A DNA stretch of 64,000 nucleotides from the NCBI RefSeq assembly GCF_011078175.1, contig NZ_JAALCJ010000002.1, positions 496,001 through 560,000 on the forward strand, given 5' to 3'. This document shows positions 1 to 12,494 of the stretch, piece by piece. Position 1 is the stretch's first letter, and every line of letters begins with the position of its first letter. A model generated the notes under the pieces. It ran no database searches. It was not told the origin of the DNA and was given only the letters and a program-made list of their open reading frames with translations. Origin of the DNA: Enterobacter cloacae. Its GTDB lineage: Bacteria > Pseudomonadota > Gammaproteobacteria > Enterobacterales > Enterobacteriaceae. Made by a program: the position numbers and the translations under genes.

Positions 1-382
<382 letters not shown>

Positions 383-504
383 TCAAAAAAATCACAGTGC
401 TCGGTCAACTCTGAATCTGTCTGTTATACCGGGATGCTCTCTTATGTGCAGATTCACATTCCCTGTCGCCAGAATCATCCCGAAGACATTCAATAAGACG
501 CGGC

Positions 505-533
505 ATTATAGCGGCATCACTTAGGTGAGTCGA
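505..533 (-). promoter_or_regulatory. Probable tig promoter
   Basis: On the minus strand a perfect TATAAT (505-510) is preceded after 17 bases by TCGACT (528-533), four of six matches to the -35 consensus. It would give a leader of roughly 125 bases in front of tig. Confidence 0.65.
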
Positions 534-626
534 GAACGGTTGGGGCATGTTGCTGCGGCTTTTTTCACACTTTAAGGCTATTTTTAGCCTTAAAAACGCG
601 CCATCCGCTCAAAACTCAGACAAAAC

Positions 627-648
627 AAAACGGCCCAAAGGCCGTTTT
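627..648. terminator. Terminator downstream of bolA
   Basis: Perfect 9-bp stem AAAACGGCC / GGCCGTTTT with a CAAA loop. The U-run forms on either strand, so it can act in both directions. It lies 57 bases past the bolA stop codon and upstream of the tig promoter, insulating one from the other. Confidence 0.8.
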
Positions 649-704
649 GACGAAATCTGTAAGCAACATACTGGAAAAACTCCGGCGGTTGCAAATCCGA
701 TTTA

Positions 705-1022
705 TCAGGCGATGGTGCCTGCACCCCGACAAGGCGGTGATGCGAATACCGTATCCTGTAACCCTTCCCATTCCTTAATGGTGTAGGTATGCAGCGCCAG
801 CGCATGTACGGTTGTGGAGAGTTCTTCCGTCAAGGTGCTGTAGATCAAGCGGTGTCGGTTCAGGAAACGTTCTCCCGTGAAGCGATCGCTGACCAGAACC
901 ACTTTAAAGTGGCTTTCAGAACCTGCCGGCACGTTATGACGATAGCTTTCGTCGACAACTTCGAGAAACACAGGGTTGAACGCTGCCCTTAATTTTTCTT
1001 CTATCTGTTCACGTATCATCAT
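705..1022 (-). CDS. bolA: BolA stress-response morphogene regulator
   Basis: A 105-residue BolA protein, the same length as the E. coli form. BolA proteins work with monothiol glutaredoxins in iron-sulfur cluster handling and act as transcriptional regulators of cell shape and biofilm formation in stationary phase. The conserved core [20 protein letters not shown] and the histidine-rich [14 protein letters not shown] segment are intact. The start is one of two adjacent ATG codons behind a strong GGAGGAG site. A sequence resembling a gearbox -10 (CGGCTAAT) lies about 45-50 bases upstream, consistent with growth-rate-dependent expression known in E. coli. It is divergent from yajG. Confidence 0.97.
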   Translation of the reverse strand: MMIREQIEEKLRAAFNPVFLEVVDESYRHNVPAGSESHFKVVLVSDRFTGERFLNRHRLIYSTLTEELSTTVHALALHTYTIKEWEGLQDTVFASPPCRGAGTIA

Positions 1023-1325
1023 GAAATCACTCCTCCGACAACGCTAAGATGTCACCCATCCCTTTAAATATTAGCCGCTTTTACCGGTTCCATTACACCT
1101 TGACAACAAATATTTAGCTTTCGTCTGATTTTCTCATCCAAACGAATGAAGTTCACTATGTGGTTCATACGTTTTGTCACTTACAGGCAAAGAAAAGCGG
1201 AAAGCTGGTCAGTTTTCAGACAAGGCGATGAATTTACATGCATTGACCACTTCCCCTGGCCGTTGGCGATGTTATGATGGCGGCAATTTTTCTCTCTTTG
1301 CTTACGATTCGTTGAGAACCCGAAA
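1023..1325. other. bolA-yajG divergent control region
   Basis: A 303-base gap between divergently transcribed genes. The bolA side has a strong ribosome binding site and a CGGCTAAT gearbox-like element. On the yajG side TATGAT (1273-1278) is a candidate -10, but no well-spaced -35 is visible; TTGACC at 1244-1249 is 23 bases away. No additional gene or RNA was recognised. Confidence 0.5.
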
Positions 1326-1904
1326 ATGTTAAAAAAAATCTTCTTTCCGTTGGTAGCACTCTTTATGCTCGCCGGTTGCGCGACCCCGCCGACGACCATT
1401 GACGTTTCACCAAAAATTACGCTGCCTCAGCAGGATCCAAGCCTGATGGGCGTTACGGTCAGCATTAATGGCGCCGATCAGCGTCAGGACCAGGCGCTGG
1501 CGAAAGTGACTCGTGACAACCAGCAGGTCACGCTGACCGCCTCCCGCGACCTGCGCTTCCTGTTGCAGGAAGTGCTGGAGAAACAGATGACCTCCCGCGG
1601 CTACATGATTGGCCCAAGCGGCGCAGTTGACCTGCAAATCATCGTGAACAACCTGTACGCTGACGTCTCCCAGGGTAACGTTCGCTACAACATTGCCACC
1701 AAAGCCGATATTGCCATCATCGCTACCGCGAAGAATGGTAACAAAATGAACAAAAACTATCGGGCGAGCTATTCCGTTGAAGGCGCATTCCAGGCCTCCA
1801 ACAAAAATATCGCTGACGCGGTTAACAGCGTGCTGACTGACACCATTGCCGACATGGCACAGGACACCAGCATTCACGACTTCATCAAGCAGAACGCCCG
1901 TTAA
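1326..1904 (+). CDS. yajG: Outer-membrane lipoprotein YajG
   Basis: A 192-residue lipoprotein. The signal peptide ends with the lipobox LAGC, giving a mature N-terminal cysteine at residue 18; with alanine after it the protein should go to the outer membrane under the Lol +2 rule. The body is a conserved YajG-family domain of unknown biochemical function with no enzyme motif. It lies 45 bases upstream of ampG on the same strand, and the pairing is conserved with E. coli, suggesting cotranscription. A short GC-rich hairpin separates the two genes. Identity is confident, function is not. Confidence 0.93.
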   Translation: MLKKIFFPLVALFMLAGCATPPTTIDVSPKITLPQQDPSLMGVTVSINGADQRQDQALAKVTRDNQQVTLTASRDLRFLLQEVLEKQMTSRGYMIGPSGAVDLQIIVNNLYADVSQGNVRYNIATKADIAIIATAKNGNKMNKNYRASYSVEGAFQASNKNIADAVNSVLTDTIADMAQDTSIHDFIKQNAR

Positions 1905-1917
1905 TCCTGCTGTCTGG

Positions 1918-1934
1918 CCCGGTGCTTCACCGGG
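1918..1934 (+). other. Short hairpin between yajG and ampG
   Basis: Perfect 7-bp stem CCCGGTG / CACCGGG with a CTT loop, 13 bases after the yajG stop. No U-run follows, so it more likely stabilises the upstream mRNA or gives partial termination than acts as a full terminator. Confidence 0.4.
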
Positions 1935-1949
1935 TCAGTTCATAAGAAC

Positions 1950-3425
1950 ATGTCCAGTCACTACTTACGCATTTTCCAGCAACCGAAATCAGCTATTCTG
2001 CTGATCCTTGGTTTCGCCTCCGGTTTACCTCTTGCACTCACCTCCGGCACGCTACAGGCGTGGATGACGGTTGAGAATATCGATCTTAAAACCATTGGTT
2101 TCTTCTCGCTCGTTGGCCAGGCTTACGTCTTTAAGTTCTTGTGGTCGCCGGTGATGGATCGTTATACCCCACCGTTCCTCGGACGGCGTCGCGGCTGGTT
2201 AGTGATGACGCAGGTGCTGCTGTTGCTGGCCATTGCCGCAATGGGCTTCCTTGAGCCGTCAACACAGCTGCGCTGGATGGCCGCGCTTGCGGTGGTCATC
2301 GCCTTCTGTTCCGCTTCGCAGGACATTGTTTTTGACGCCTGGAAAACGGACGTTTTACCAGCAGAAGAGCGTGGTGCCGGTGCGGCAATCAGCGTGCTTG
2401 GCTACCGCCTGGGTATGCTGGTTTCCGGCGGCCTGGCTCTGTGGCTTGCCGACCGCTATCTCGGCTGGCAGGGAATGTACTGGCTGATGGCCGCGCTGCT
2501 GATACCCTGCATTATTGCCACATTATTCGCGCCTGAACCGAGCGATGTGATTCCGGTCCCCCGCTCGCTGGAGCAGGCCGTCGCCGCACCGCTCCGCGAC
2601 TTTTTTGGTCGCAATAATGCCTGGCTGATCCTGCTGCTTATCGTCCTTTATAAGCTCGGCGATGCTTTCGCCATGAGCCTCACCACCACCTTTCTCATTC
2701 GTGGCGTCGGGTTTGACGCAGGGGAAGTTGGCGTGGTGAATAAAACGCTGGGGTTGTTTGCCACGATTGTCGGCGCGCTGTACGGCGGCGTATTAATGCA
2801 GCGCCTGACGCTGTTCCGCGCTCTGCTGATATTCGGCATTCTCCAGGGCGCATCGAATGCCGGTTACTGGCTGCTGTCGATTACCGATAAGCATATGATC
2901 AGCATGGCGACGGCCGTATTCTTTGAAAACCTGTGTGGCGGTATGGGCACTGCGGCCTTTGTCGCCCTACTGATGACGCTGTGCAATAAATCATTTTCCG
3001 CTACCCAGTTTGCGCTGCTCTCTGCCCTTTCCGCCGTCGGGCGCGTATACGTTGGCCCAGTCGCGGGCTGGTTTGTTGAAGCCCACGGCTGGCCGACGTT
3101 TTATCTCTTCTCGGTGGTGGCGGCTGTGCCAGGGATTTTATTGCTGCTGGTCTGTCGCCAGACGCTGGAATATACCCAACGAACGGAACACTTCATGCCG
3201 CGCACGGAGTATCAGGCCGCCTATCGGTTTGCCCTGCGCCTGCTGATGGCAGGTTGTTTTGCGCTGGTAATGTGGCTCGCGGTACTCATTATGAATGCGA
3301 CGACCACCTTATCGCTTCCTTTTGAAACCCTGCTGCTTGATGCTGGCATGTTTCTCGCCGTGGTGGGGATCCTGACCGGTGGGATGCTGGATTTCATGTC
3401 ACTGCGGAAAACGCAGATGACATGA
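1950..3425 (+). CDS. ampG: Muropeptide MFS permease AmpG
   Basis: A 491-residue inner-membrane transporter of the major facilitator superfamily, exactly the E. coli length. It imports GlcNAc-anhydroMurNAc peptides released during wall turnover, feeding recycling and, in species with inducible chromosomal AmpC, supplying the AmpR inducer. The protein is strongly hydrophobic throughout, with the family segment LALTSGTLQAWMTVENIDLKTIG near the N-terminus and the intracellular MDRYTPPFLGRRRGW loop. The start is close behind yajG. In Enterobacter this gene would be needed for beta-lactamase induction; that is family knowledge, since ampC is not in the window. Confidence 0.96.
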   Translation: MSSHYLRIFQQPKSAILLILGFASGLPLALTSGTLQAWMTVENIDLKTIGFFSLVGQAYVFKFLWSPVMDRYTPPFLGRRRGWLVMTQVLLLLAIAAMGFLEPSTQLRWMAALAVVIAFCSASQDIVFDAWKTDVLPAEERGAGAAISVLGYRLGMLVSGGLALWLADRYLGWQGMYWLMAALLIPCIIATLFAPEPSDVIPVPRSLEQAVAAPLRDFFGRNNAWLILLLIVLYKLGDAFAMSLTTTFLIRGVGFDAGEVGVVNKTLGLFATIVGALYGGVLMQRLTLFRALLIFGILQGASNAGYWLLSITDKHMISMATAVFFENLCGGMGTAAFVALLMTLCNKSFSATQFALLSALSAVGRVYVGPVAGWFVEAHGWPTFYLFSVVAAVPGILLLLVCRQTLEYTQRTEHFMPRTEYQAAYRFALRLLMAGCFALVMWLAVLIMNATTTLSLPFETLLLDAGMFLAVVGILTGGMLDFMSLRKTQMT

Positions 3426-3439
3426 AGTAAAAAGCGAAA

Positions 3440-3489
3440 GGTTATTTCCCGTTGTAATAACGACACGAAATTATAACGGTGAAATAACC
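3440..3489. repeat. Long inverted repeat after ampG
   Basis: Arms 3440-3458 and 3470-3489 pair over 19 positions, with one G-U wobble and one bulged T, around an 11-base loop. There is no U-run after it on the plus strand, so it is not a classic terminator; it may protect the ampG mRNA 3' end or be a small repeat. Confidence 0.6.
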
Positions 3490-3824
3490 GCCCTCGGCAA
3501 AAAAAATATTTGTTGTTTTGTGCGGGATAGCATTCGGAAATTATTGGAGCTTATTTCGCTACGCTATTTTCCGTTAAACGATTCAGCATTCGAAAGATTG
3601 AATTTTCGTTTTTTAGATGTCTTTTTATTGATAATTAATTGTTAATTATTTGTGTATTTTCCGCAATGGTTATACCAATTGTCCCTTTTGCGGTATGCTG
3701 GGGCACCCTTTCGTTATAACGCCCACTCCGTGCGGCTTCCCCCGGGAAACGCGACATAATTTGCAACACTTGTGACATGTGCGGCAGAACCCGGTAACAC
3801 CTTCCTGACACAGGGCTAATGATG

Positions 3825-3853
3825 TTTACAGTAATGTAACCTTCCCGTAAAAT
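3825..3853 (+). promoter_or_regulatory. cyoA promoter
   Basis: TTTACA (3825-3830), a 17-base spacer, then TAAAAT (3848-3853). The spacing and position about 50 bases upstream of the cyoA start fit a sigma70 promoter for the cyoABCDE operon. Confidence 0.75.
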
Positions 3854-3903
3854 GCCCCCACACTTTAAACGCCACCAGACTCCCGTGGAATTGAGGTCGT
3901 TAA

Positions 3904-7462
<3,559 letters not shown>

Positions 7463-7463
<1 letters not shown>

Positions 7464-7789
7464 TGAGTCATTCTAACGATCATGGCGCTTCCCACGGCAG
7501 CGTAAAAACCTACATGACAGGTTTCATCCTGTCGATCATTCTGACGGTGATCCCGTTCTGGATGGTGATGAACGGTTCTGCGTCCAAGCCGGTTATTCTG
7601 GGAGCAATCCTGGTGACCGCTGTGATTCAGATTCTGGTGCATCTGGTTTGCTTCCTGCACATGAACACCAAGTCCGATGAAGGCTGGAACATGACGGCCT
7701 TTATCTTTACCGTGATTATCATCGCTATCCTGGTAGTCGGTTCCATCTGGATTATGTGGAACCTTAACTACAACATGATGGTTCACTAA
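7463..7789 (+). CDS. cyoD: Cytochrome bo3 ubiquinol oxidase subunit IV
   Basis: A 108-residue small subunit with three membrane helices, needed for assembly of the CuB site. I place the start at the ATG at 7463 ([12 protein letters not shown]), overlapping the cyoC stop TAATG; the open frame extends 81 bases further upstream inside cyoC, but family length and the TAATG coupling support the shorter form. It lies 11 bases upstream of cyoE. Confidence 0.95.
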
Positions 7790-7800
7790 GAGCGGCGAGT

Positions 7801-8688
7801 ATGTTTAAGCAATACCTGCAAGTCACGAAACCAGGCATCATCTTTGGCAACCTGATCTCCGTAATCGGAGGGTTCCTGCTGGCCTCTAAAGGCAGCATTG
7901 ATTACGCCCTCTTTATTTACACGCTGGTCGGTGTGTCACTGGTGGTTGCGTCCGGTTGTGTATTTAACAACTACATCGACATGGATATCGACAAGAAGAT
8001 GGAAAGGACCAAAAATCGGGTGCTGGTTAAAGGCCTGATTGCCCCTTCCGTCTCGCTGGTGTACGCCACCTTGCTGGGTATTGCTGGCTTTATGCTGCTG
8101 TGGTTTGGTGCAAACCCGCTGGCCTGCTGGCTGGGGGTGATGGGGTTCGTGGTGTATGTGGGCGTCTACAGCCTGTATATGAAACGTCACTCCGTCTACG
8201 GCACGTTGATTGGTTCTCTCTCCGGCGCTGCGCCGCCGGTGATTGGCTACTGCGCCGTCACGAACGAGTTCGACAGCGGTGCGCTGATCCTGCTGGCTAT
8301 CTTTAGCCTGTGGCAGATGCCGCACTCCTACGCCATTGCGATTTTCCGCTTTAAGGATTATCAGGCGGCGAACATTCCGGTTCTGCCGGTCGTGAAGGGC
8401 ATTTCGGTTGCCAAGAACCACATCACGCTCTACATCATCGCTTTTGCCGTGGCAACGCTGATGCTCTCTCTGGGCGGTTACGCTGGATATAAATATCTGG
8501 TGGTAGCAGCCGCGGTGAGCGTCTGGTGGCTCGGCATGGCCCTGCGCGGTTACAAAGTGGAAGATGACAAGGTCTGGGCACGCAAGCTGTTTGTGTTCTC
8601 GATTGTCGCCATTACCTCCCTGTCCGTGATGATGTCCGTAGACTTCATGGTGCCTGATTCACAAAACCTGCTGACTTACGTCTGGTAA
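7801..8688 (+). CDS. cyoE: Heme O synthase (protoheme IX farnesyltransferase)
   Basis: A 295-residue UbiA-superfamily prenyltransferase that adds a farnesyl group to heme b to make the heme O needed by subunit I. The Asp-rich motif [18 protein letters not shown] (residues about 57-75) and the second loop [20 protein letters not shown] are present, with about nine membrane helices. Last gene of the cyo operon, followed at once by a strong terminator. Confidence 0.97.
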   Translation: MFKQYLQVTKPGIIFGNLISVIGGFLLASKGSIDYALFIYTLVGVSLVVASGCVFNNYIDMDIDKKMERTKNRVLVKGLIAPSVSLVYATLLGIAGFMLLWFGANPLACWLGVMGFVVYVGVYSLYMKRHSVYGTLIGSLSGAAPPVIGYCAVTNEFDSGALILLAIFSLWQMPHSYAIAIFRFKDYQAANIPVLPVVKGISVAKNHITLYIIAFAVATLMLSLGGYAGYKYLVVAAAVSVWWLGMALRGYKVEDDKVWARKLFVFSIVAITSLSVMMSVDFMVPDSQNLLTYVW

Positions 8689-8704
8689 GCGACAACAGGT
8701 TAAT

Positions 8705-8731
8705 AAAAGGGTGCTTCGGCACCCTTTTTTA
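8705..8731 (+). terminator. cyo operon terminator
   Basis: 10-bp stem AAAAGGGTGC / GCACCCTTTT capped by a TTCG tetraloop (C-UUCG-G) and followed by T residues. A textbook rho-independent terminator 16 bases after cyoE. Confidence 0.92.
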
Positions 8732-8837
8732 TTCACAAAATCAATTAATCACGCATGTAATATTTGTTAAATAAGCCTTTATTTACCCCGCCCCTTCCCC
8801 GCACTACACTATGGCCTGCTTTTGAACTGAGGTGGTA

Positions 8838-10211
8838 ATGAACGATTATAAAATGACGCCAGGCGAGCTACGCGCAACCTGGGGCTTAGGGACCGTCTTC
8901 TCGCTAAGGATGCTCGGCATGTTTATGGTCCTGCCTGTTCTGACCACCTACGGTATGGCGCTACAGGGGGCGAGCGAGGCGTTGATTGGCCTGGCCATTG
9001 GCATTTACGGTCTGGCCCAGGCGGTATTCCAGATCCCGTTTGGTCTGCTCTCCGACCGCGTGGGACGCAAACCGCTGATTGTTGGCGGGCTGCTGGTGTT
9101 TGTGCTCGGCAGCATCATCGCCGCCCTTTCCCACTCCATCTGGGGCATTATCCTTGGTCGCGCCCTGCAAGGGTCCGGAGCCATTGCCGCCGCCGTGATG
9201 GCGCTGCTGTCAGATTTAACCCGCGAGCAAAACCGCACCAAAGCCATGGCGTTTATCGGCGTCAGCTTCGGCGTTACTTTTGCTATTGCCATGGTATTAG
9301 GTCCGATTATTACCCATGCGCTCGGTCTGCACGCCCTGTTCTGGATGATTGCCGGGCTGGCAACCATCGGGATCGCACTAACGCTGTGGGTCGTGCCTGA
9401 CAGCAAAAACCACGTCCTCAACCGTGAATCGGGGATGGTTAAGGGCTGCTTCAGCAAAGTGCTGGTCGAGCCACGCCTGCTGAAGCTGAACTTCGGTATT
9501 ATGTGCCTGCATATCCTGCTGATGTCGACCTTTGTCGCCCTGCCCGGCCAGCTGGCCGCAGCGGGCTTCCCGGCGGCCGAGCACTGGAAAATCTATCTGG
9601 TCACGATGGTGATTTCGTTTGTCTCCGTGGTGCCATTCATCATTTATGCTGAAGTGAAGCGTAAGATGAAACGCGTCTTTATTGGCTGCGTGGCATTGCT
9701 GCTGGTTGCCGAGATTGTCCTCTGGGGTTCTGGCCCACACTTCTGGGAGCTGATTGCCGGTGTGCAGCTGTTTTTCCTTGCGTTTAACCTGATGGAAGCT
9801 CTGCTGCCGTCGCTGATCAGCAAAGAATCTCCGGCCGGTTACAAAGGCACGGCGATGGGCATTTATTCCACCAGCCAGTTCCTCGGCGTGGCGATTGGCG
9901 GCTCGCTTGGCGGCTGGGTGGACGGCTTGTTTGACTCTCAAACCGTGTTTCTCGCGGGCGCGCTGCTGGCGACAATCTGGCTGTTGGTCGCCAGCACCAT
10001 GAAAGAGCCTCGCTACGTCAGCAGCCTGCGCGTAGAAATTCCAGCTAATGTGCCGATTAGCGATGCGCTGAAACAGCGTCTGGAAGCAAAAGAAGGAGTG
10101 ACGGAGGTACTGATTGTCCCTGAAGAGCGCAGCGCTTACGTCAAAATAGACAGCAAGGTGACCAACCGCTTCGAAGTGGAGCAGGCCCTGCAAGGATCCC
10201 CCGCTGGCTAA
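8838..10211 (+). CDS. yajR: MFS transporter YajR
   Basis: A 457-residue major facilitator transporter of the inner membrane. Motif A (LSDRVGRKPLI) follows helix 2, and twelve hydrophobic segments are apparent. As in E. coli YajR, the C-terminus (about residues 390-457) is a soluble ferredoxin-like YAM domain. The physiological substrate is unknown. I choose the ATG at 8838 (MNDYKMTPGE) over an in-frame GTG two codons upstream, because GAGGT lies at the right distance and the family starts there. The last residues (QGSPAG) differ from the E. coli end as I recall it; a decayed insertion sequence begins about 22 bases after the stop. Confidence 0.93.
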   Translation: MNDYKMTPGELRATWGLGTVFSLRMLGMFMVLPVLTTYGMALQGASEALIGLAIGIYGLAQAVFQIPFGLLSDRVGRKPLIVGGLLVFVLGSIIAALSHSIWGIILGRALQGSGAIAAAVMALLSDLTREQNRTKAMAFIGVSFGVTFAIAMVLGPIITHALGLHALFWMIAGLATIGIALTLWVVPDSKNHVLNRESGMVKGCFSKVLVEPRLLKLNFGIMCLHILLMSTFVALPGQLAAAGFPAAEHWKIYLVTMVISFVSVVPFIIYAEVKRKMKRVFIGCVALLLVAEIVLWGSGPHFWELIAGVQLFFLAFNLMEALLPSLISKESPAGYKGTAMGIYSTSQFLGVAIGGSLGGWVDGLFDSQTVFLAGALLATIWLLVASTMKEPRYVSSLRVEIPANVPISDALKQRLEAKEGVTEVLIVPEERSAYVKIDSKVTNRFEVEQALQGSPAG

Positions 10212-10232
10212 TGTGATTCAAGCCCCCTTCTT

Positions 10233-10790
10233 TGGGCTGCACCCCAAAAGTTGGATGCCCAACTGAGTAGGGTGCAGTTTATATGGCTAAGCCAACCTAC
10301 CCCCTCGAAACCAGAGTAGCGGTAGTTAAGCATTTCCTGGCCAAACGCGATGGCGCACATCGTACCGCTATTATAAAAGACGTTATGGCTACCGCATGCT
10401 CGCACTCTTGCTGAGTAGGCAGGAGCAGTTAATAAACCGTCAAACAATGCAGCGGATGATGGCGGCGAGGTCGATCCGGTCTCTGATAAGAGTGGAGAAA
10501 TATCGGTCCCTGACGGATGAGAAGGGCAAGCTCACGACTCATATACTTGACCGGGACGTTGGTGCCTCAAACGTCAACAAAAAATGGATAACGGATGTTA
10601 ACGCGTTGTTGGTACAGGAAAAAACTGTACCTGTCGCCAGTACTCGATCTGTTTAATCGTGAAATCAGCTCCTGAGTATTATCGAATAAAAAAAGCGATA
10701 GAGGACAATATCTATTATTACAATAACGGACGGACAAGCCTGAAATAAGAAGCCATGAGCCCGGCAGAATACCGAACCCAGGATCTTAAA
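10233..10790 (+). mobile_element. Decayed IS150-type (IS3 family) insertion sequence
   Basis: The left end TGGGCTGCACCCC (10233) resembles IS150-group termini. Next come a fragment of OrfA (10283, MAKPTYPLETRVAVVKHFLA) and then, in another frame, OrfB pieces: RRYGYRMLALLL from about 10376, KKWITDVN near 10585, a frameshift into LYLSPVLDLFNREI near 10630, and the C-terminal YYYNNGRTSL...SPAEYRTQ, interrupted by a stop codon. The middle of the DDE domain is missing. No convincing right terminal repeat was found, so the right boundary is approximate. The element cannot transpose. Confidence 0.8.
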
Positions 10791-11123
10791 ACCGCTTAAC
10801 ATGAAATAACCAGCTGTATGGGGGCATTCAATTATGGGCTTTATTAAATAGTTTGATCATTCATACACTTTCTATCTTAAATTAACATCCCTTCACCCTC
10901 TGAAACATTAAGAAATAATCACATATTTTTAAACGCAAAAATGGCCTTCCCATTAAATAGTACTTAATCCATCTGTTAATTTTGTTTAGTTGTTTAGCGT
11001 GAATTATAAAATATAATTTTTCACGGGCCTGTTTTGAATGTATTTCATGGACAAACAGGCGTGACTTATAAAGATATCACTATATCTTCCCACTTATTAT
11101 TTGCACATGTTATGGATTAACAC
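10791..11123. other. AT-rich leader upstream of the DUF1120 gene
   Basis: A clearly AT-rich stretch compared with flanking genes. It contains the promoter-like elements at 10990-11017 and an AT-rich dyad around 11000-11025. No gene was seen. The base composition suggests horizontally acquired DNA. Confidence 0.55.
10990..11017 (+). promoter_or_regulatory. Probable promoter of the DUF1120 gene
   Basis: TTGTTT (10990-10995), a 16-base spacer, then a perfect TATAAT (11012-11017), about 100 bases upstream of the start codon. The -10 lies within an AT-rich near-palindrome flanked by GTGAA and TTCAC. Confidence 0.55.
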
Positions 11124-11816
11124 ATGAAAAAGATTCTTCTCGCGTCCGCGCTTGCTCTTTCCGTCACCTCCGCCTTTGCCGCCGATCCGAGTGCCGTTCT
11201 GAAAGTTAAAGGCACCCTGACCAATGCCGCCTGTTCTCCAGAGCTGTCTGGCGGCGGCGTAGTGGATTACGGCACCATTCATCTTGGCGAACTGTCAGCA
11301 ACAGAGACAAATCAGCTGGGTCAGAAAAAAATCAATTTGACCATTACCTGTTCAAGCGACACGAAAGTCGGCTTCCAGGTTGTCGACGATCGCAGTGCGA
11401 CTGATGCCCAAATCACGGTAGAAAACGCCTATGCAAACGGCGAATCAGCAGATGCTGGTGATTATCGCACTTTTGGTGCGGGTCTTACTGCCGAAAACGT
11501 GAAAATTGGTAGCTGGGCACTGGCAGCGGATCCTGCCAACATTATGGTAGACGGTAAAGCCGCTGATTTCCTGTCTAGCCCTATGTGGATCAATGAGGGT
11601 TTGCCAGCCTGGAAAAATAATAACCCACGGGCACGTGTCGAGCATGCATTGCAGGTTTACACTGTTGCTGCCACCGGTACGCTGGAGCCTGTTGCATTTA
11701 AAACCGCAACTATTCCGCTGGTGACGAGCCTGGCGATTCAGGGCACCACCACGCTTGCCATTACCGACGACACGCAGATTGACGGTCAGGCAACCATTTC
11801 GCTGATGTACCTTTAA
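11124..11816 (+). CDS. DUF1120-type secreted protein (fimbrial-subunit-like)
   Basis: A 230-residue protein with a Sec signal peptide (MKKILLASALALSVTSAFA, cleavage before ADPSA). The mature part has a cysteine pair (NAACSPE and LTITCSS), the phrase VDYGTIHLGELSATETNQLG and a C-terminal beta-strand-like ISLMYL, typical of the DUF1120 family that includes E. coli YhcF and GltF. These resemble chaperone-usher subunits but usually lie away from complete fimbrial operons; here no chaperone or usher is nearby. It sits in AT-rich DNA between yajR and yajQ, which are adjacent in K-12, next to an insertion sequence remnant. Function unknown; export to the periplasm or surface is inferred. Confidence 0.8.
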   Translation: MKKILLASALALSVTSAFAADPSAVLKVKGTLTNAACSPELSGGGVVDYGTIHLGELSATETNQLGQKKINLTITCSSDTKVGFQVVDDRSATDAQITVENAYANGESADAGDYRTFGAGLTAENVKIGSWALAADPANIMVDGKAADFLSSPMWINEGLPAWKNNNPRARVEHALQVYTVAATGTLEPVAFKTATIPLVTSLAIQGTTTLAITDDTQIDGQATISLMYL

Positions 11817-11843
11817 TCATTTAACGGTTATCGACATATATAA

Positions 11844-11874
11844 AAAAGAGCCGTTTTATACGGCTCTTTTTATT
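11844..11874. terminator. Bidirectional terminator between DUF1120 gene and yajQ
   Basis: 10-bp stem AAAAGAGCCG / CGGCTCTTTT with a 7-base loop and A/T runs on both flanks. It serves the two convergent genes. Confidence 0.9.
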
Positions 11875-11882
11875 GATAATAA

Positions 11883-12374
11883 TTAATCGCGGAAGTTTTT
11901 AAACTGGAACGGCTGACCTAAATCGCCGCCGCGTACCAACGCCATAACGGACTGAAGATCGTCGCGAGATTTACCGGTCACACGAATTTCTTCGCCCTGA
12001 ATCTGCGCCTGGACCTTCAGCTTGCTATCTTTAATGAGCTTAACGATCTTCTTCTGCACCGCGCTCTCAATACCCTGCTTCAGCTTTGCTTCTACAAACC
12101 AGTTCTTACCGCTGTGCACAAATTCGTCCGGTACATCGAGAGACGTCCCTTCGATGCCGCGTTTTAACAGCTTGGCGCGCAGAATGTCGAGCAGCTGGTT
12201 CACCTGGAAATCTGACTCGCTCAGCACTTTAATGGTCTTATTTGCGTCATTCAGCTCAAACGACGCTTCAACGCCACGAAAATCAAAACGTGACTCAACT
12301 TCGCGGGTTGCGTTCTCAACGCCGTTGCGAACTTCCTGGATATCAACTTCGGAAACAATATCGAAAGATGGCAT
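11883..12374 (-). CDS. yajQ: Nucleotide-binding protein YajQ
   Basis: A 163-residue member of the YajQ family (two ferredoxin-like domains) that binds nucleic acids or nucleotides; homologues in Xanthomonas and Pseudomonas act as cyclic di-GMP effectors, while the role in enterobacteria is unclear. Start [15 protein letters not shown] at 12374 is chosen over an in-frame ATG 33 bases upstream because of an AAGGGAG site and the family length. Conserved [14 protein letters not shown] and [15 protein letters not shown] segments are visible. Transcribed divergently from panE. Confidence 0.94.
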   Translation of the reverse strand: MPSFDIVSEVDIQEVRNGVENATREVESRFDFRGVEASFELNDANKTIKVLSESDFQVNQLLDILRAKLLKRGIEGTSLDVPDEFVHSGKNWFVEAKLKQGIESAVQKKIVKLIKDSKLKVQAQIQGEEIRVTGKSRDDLQSVMALVRGGDLGQPFQFKNFRD

Positions 12375-12494
12375 CTTTTTTCTCCCTTCACTTTTGTTGC
12401 GTTGCATAATACCCGCTACGAGGCATAACTCAACAGAAGCTTAGCTGTATAATTAAGCTGTAACACCTGGCGCAGTTGCAGGTGAGGAGGAACA

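Larger units (their letters stand above)
3426..3903. other. ampG-cyoA intergenic region
   Basis: A 478-base AT-rich gap. It contains a long hairpin just after ampG (3440-3489), an AT-rich stretch around 3600-3680 and the cyoA promoter (3825-3853). No gene was seen. In E. coli this region carries ArcA, Fur and FNR control of cyo; individual sites could not be assigned confidently by eye. Confidence 0.5.

Noticed and set aside
547-786. 79-codon plus-strand frame between tig and bolA
   Set aside because: Reads through a terminator hairpin and antisense into bolA; no family match.
10208-10447. 79-codon minus-strand frame in the insertion sequence remnant
   Set aside because: Runs antisense across the OrfA/OrfB fragments, which are recognisable on the other strand.
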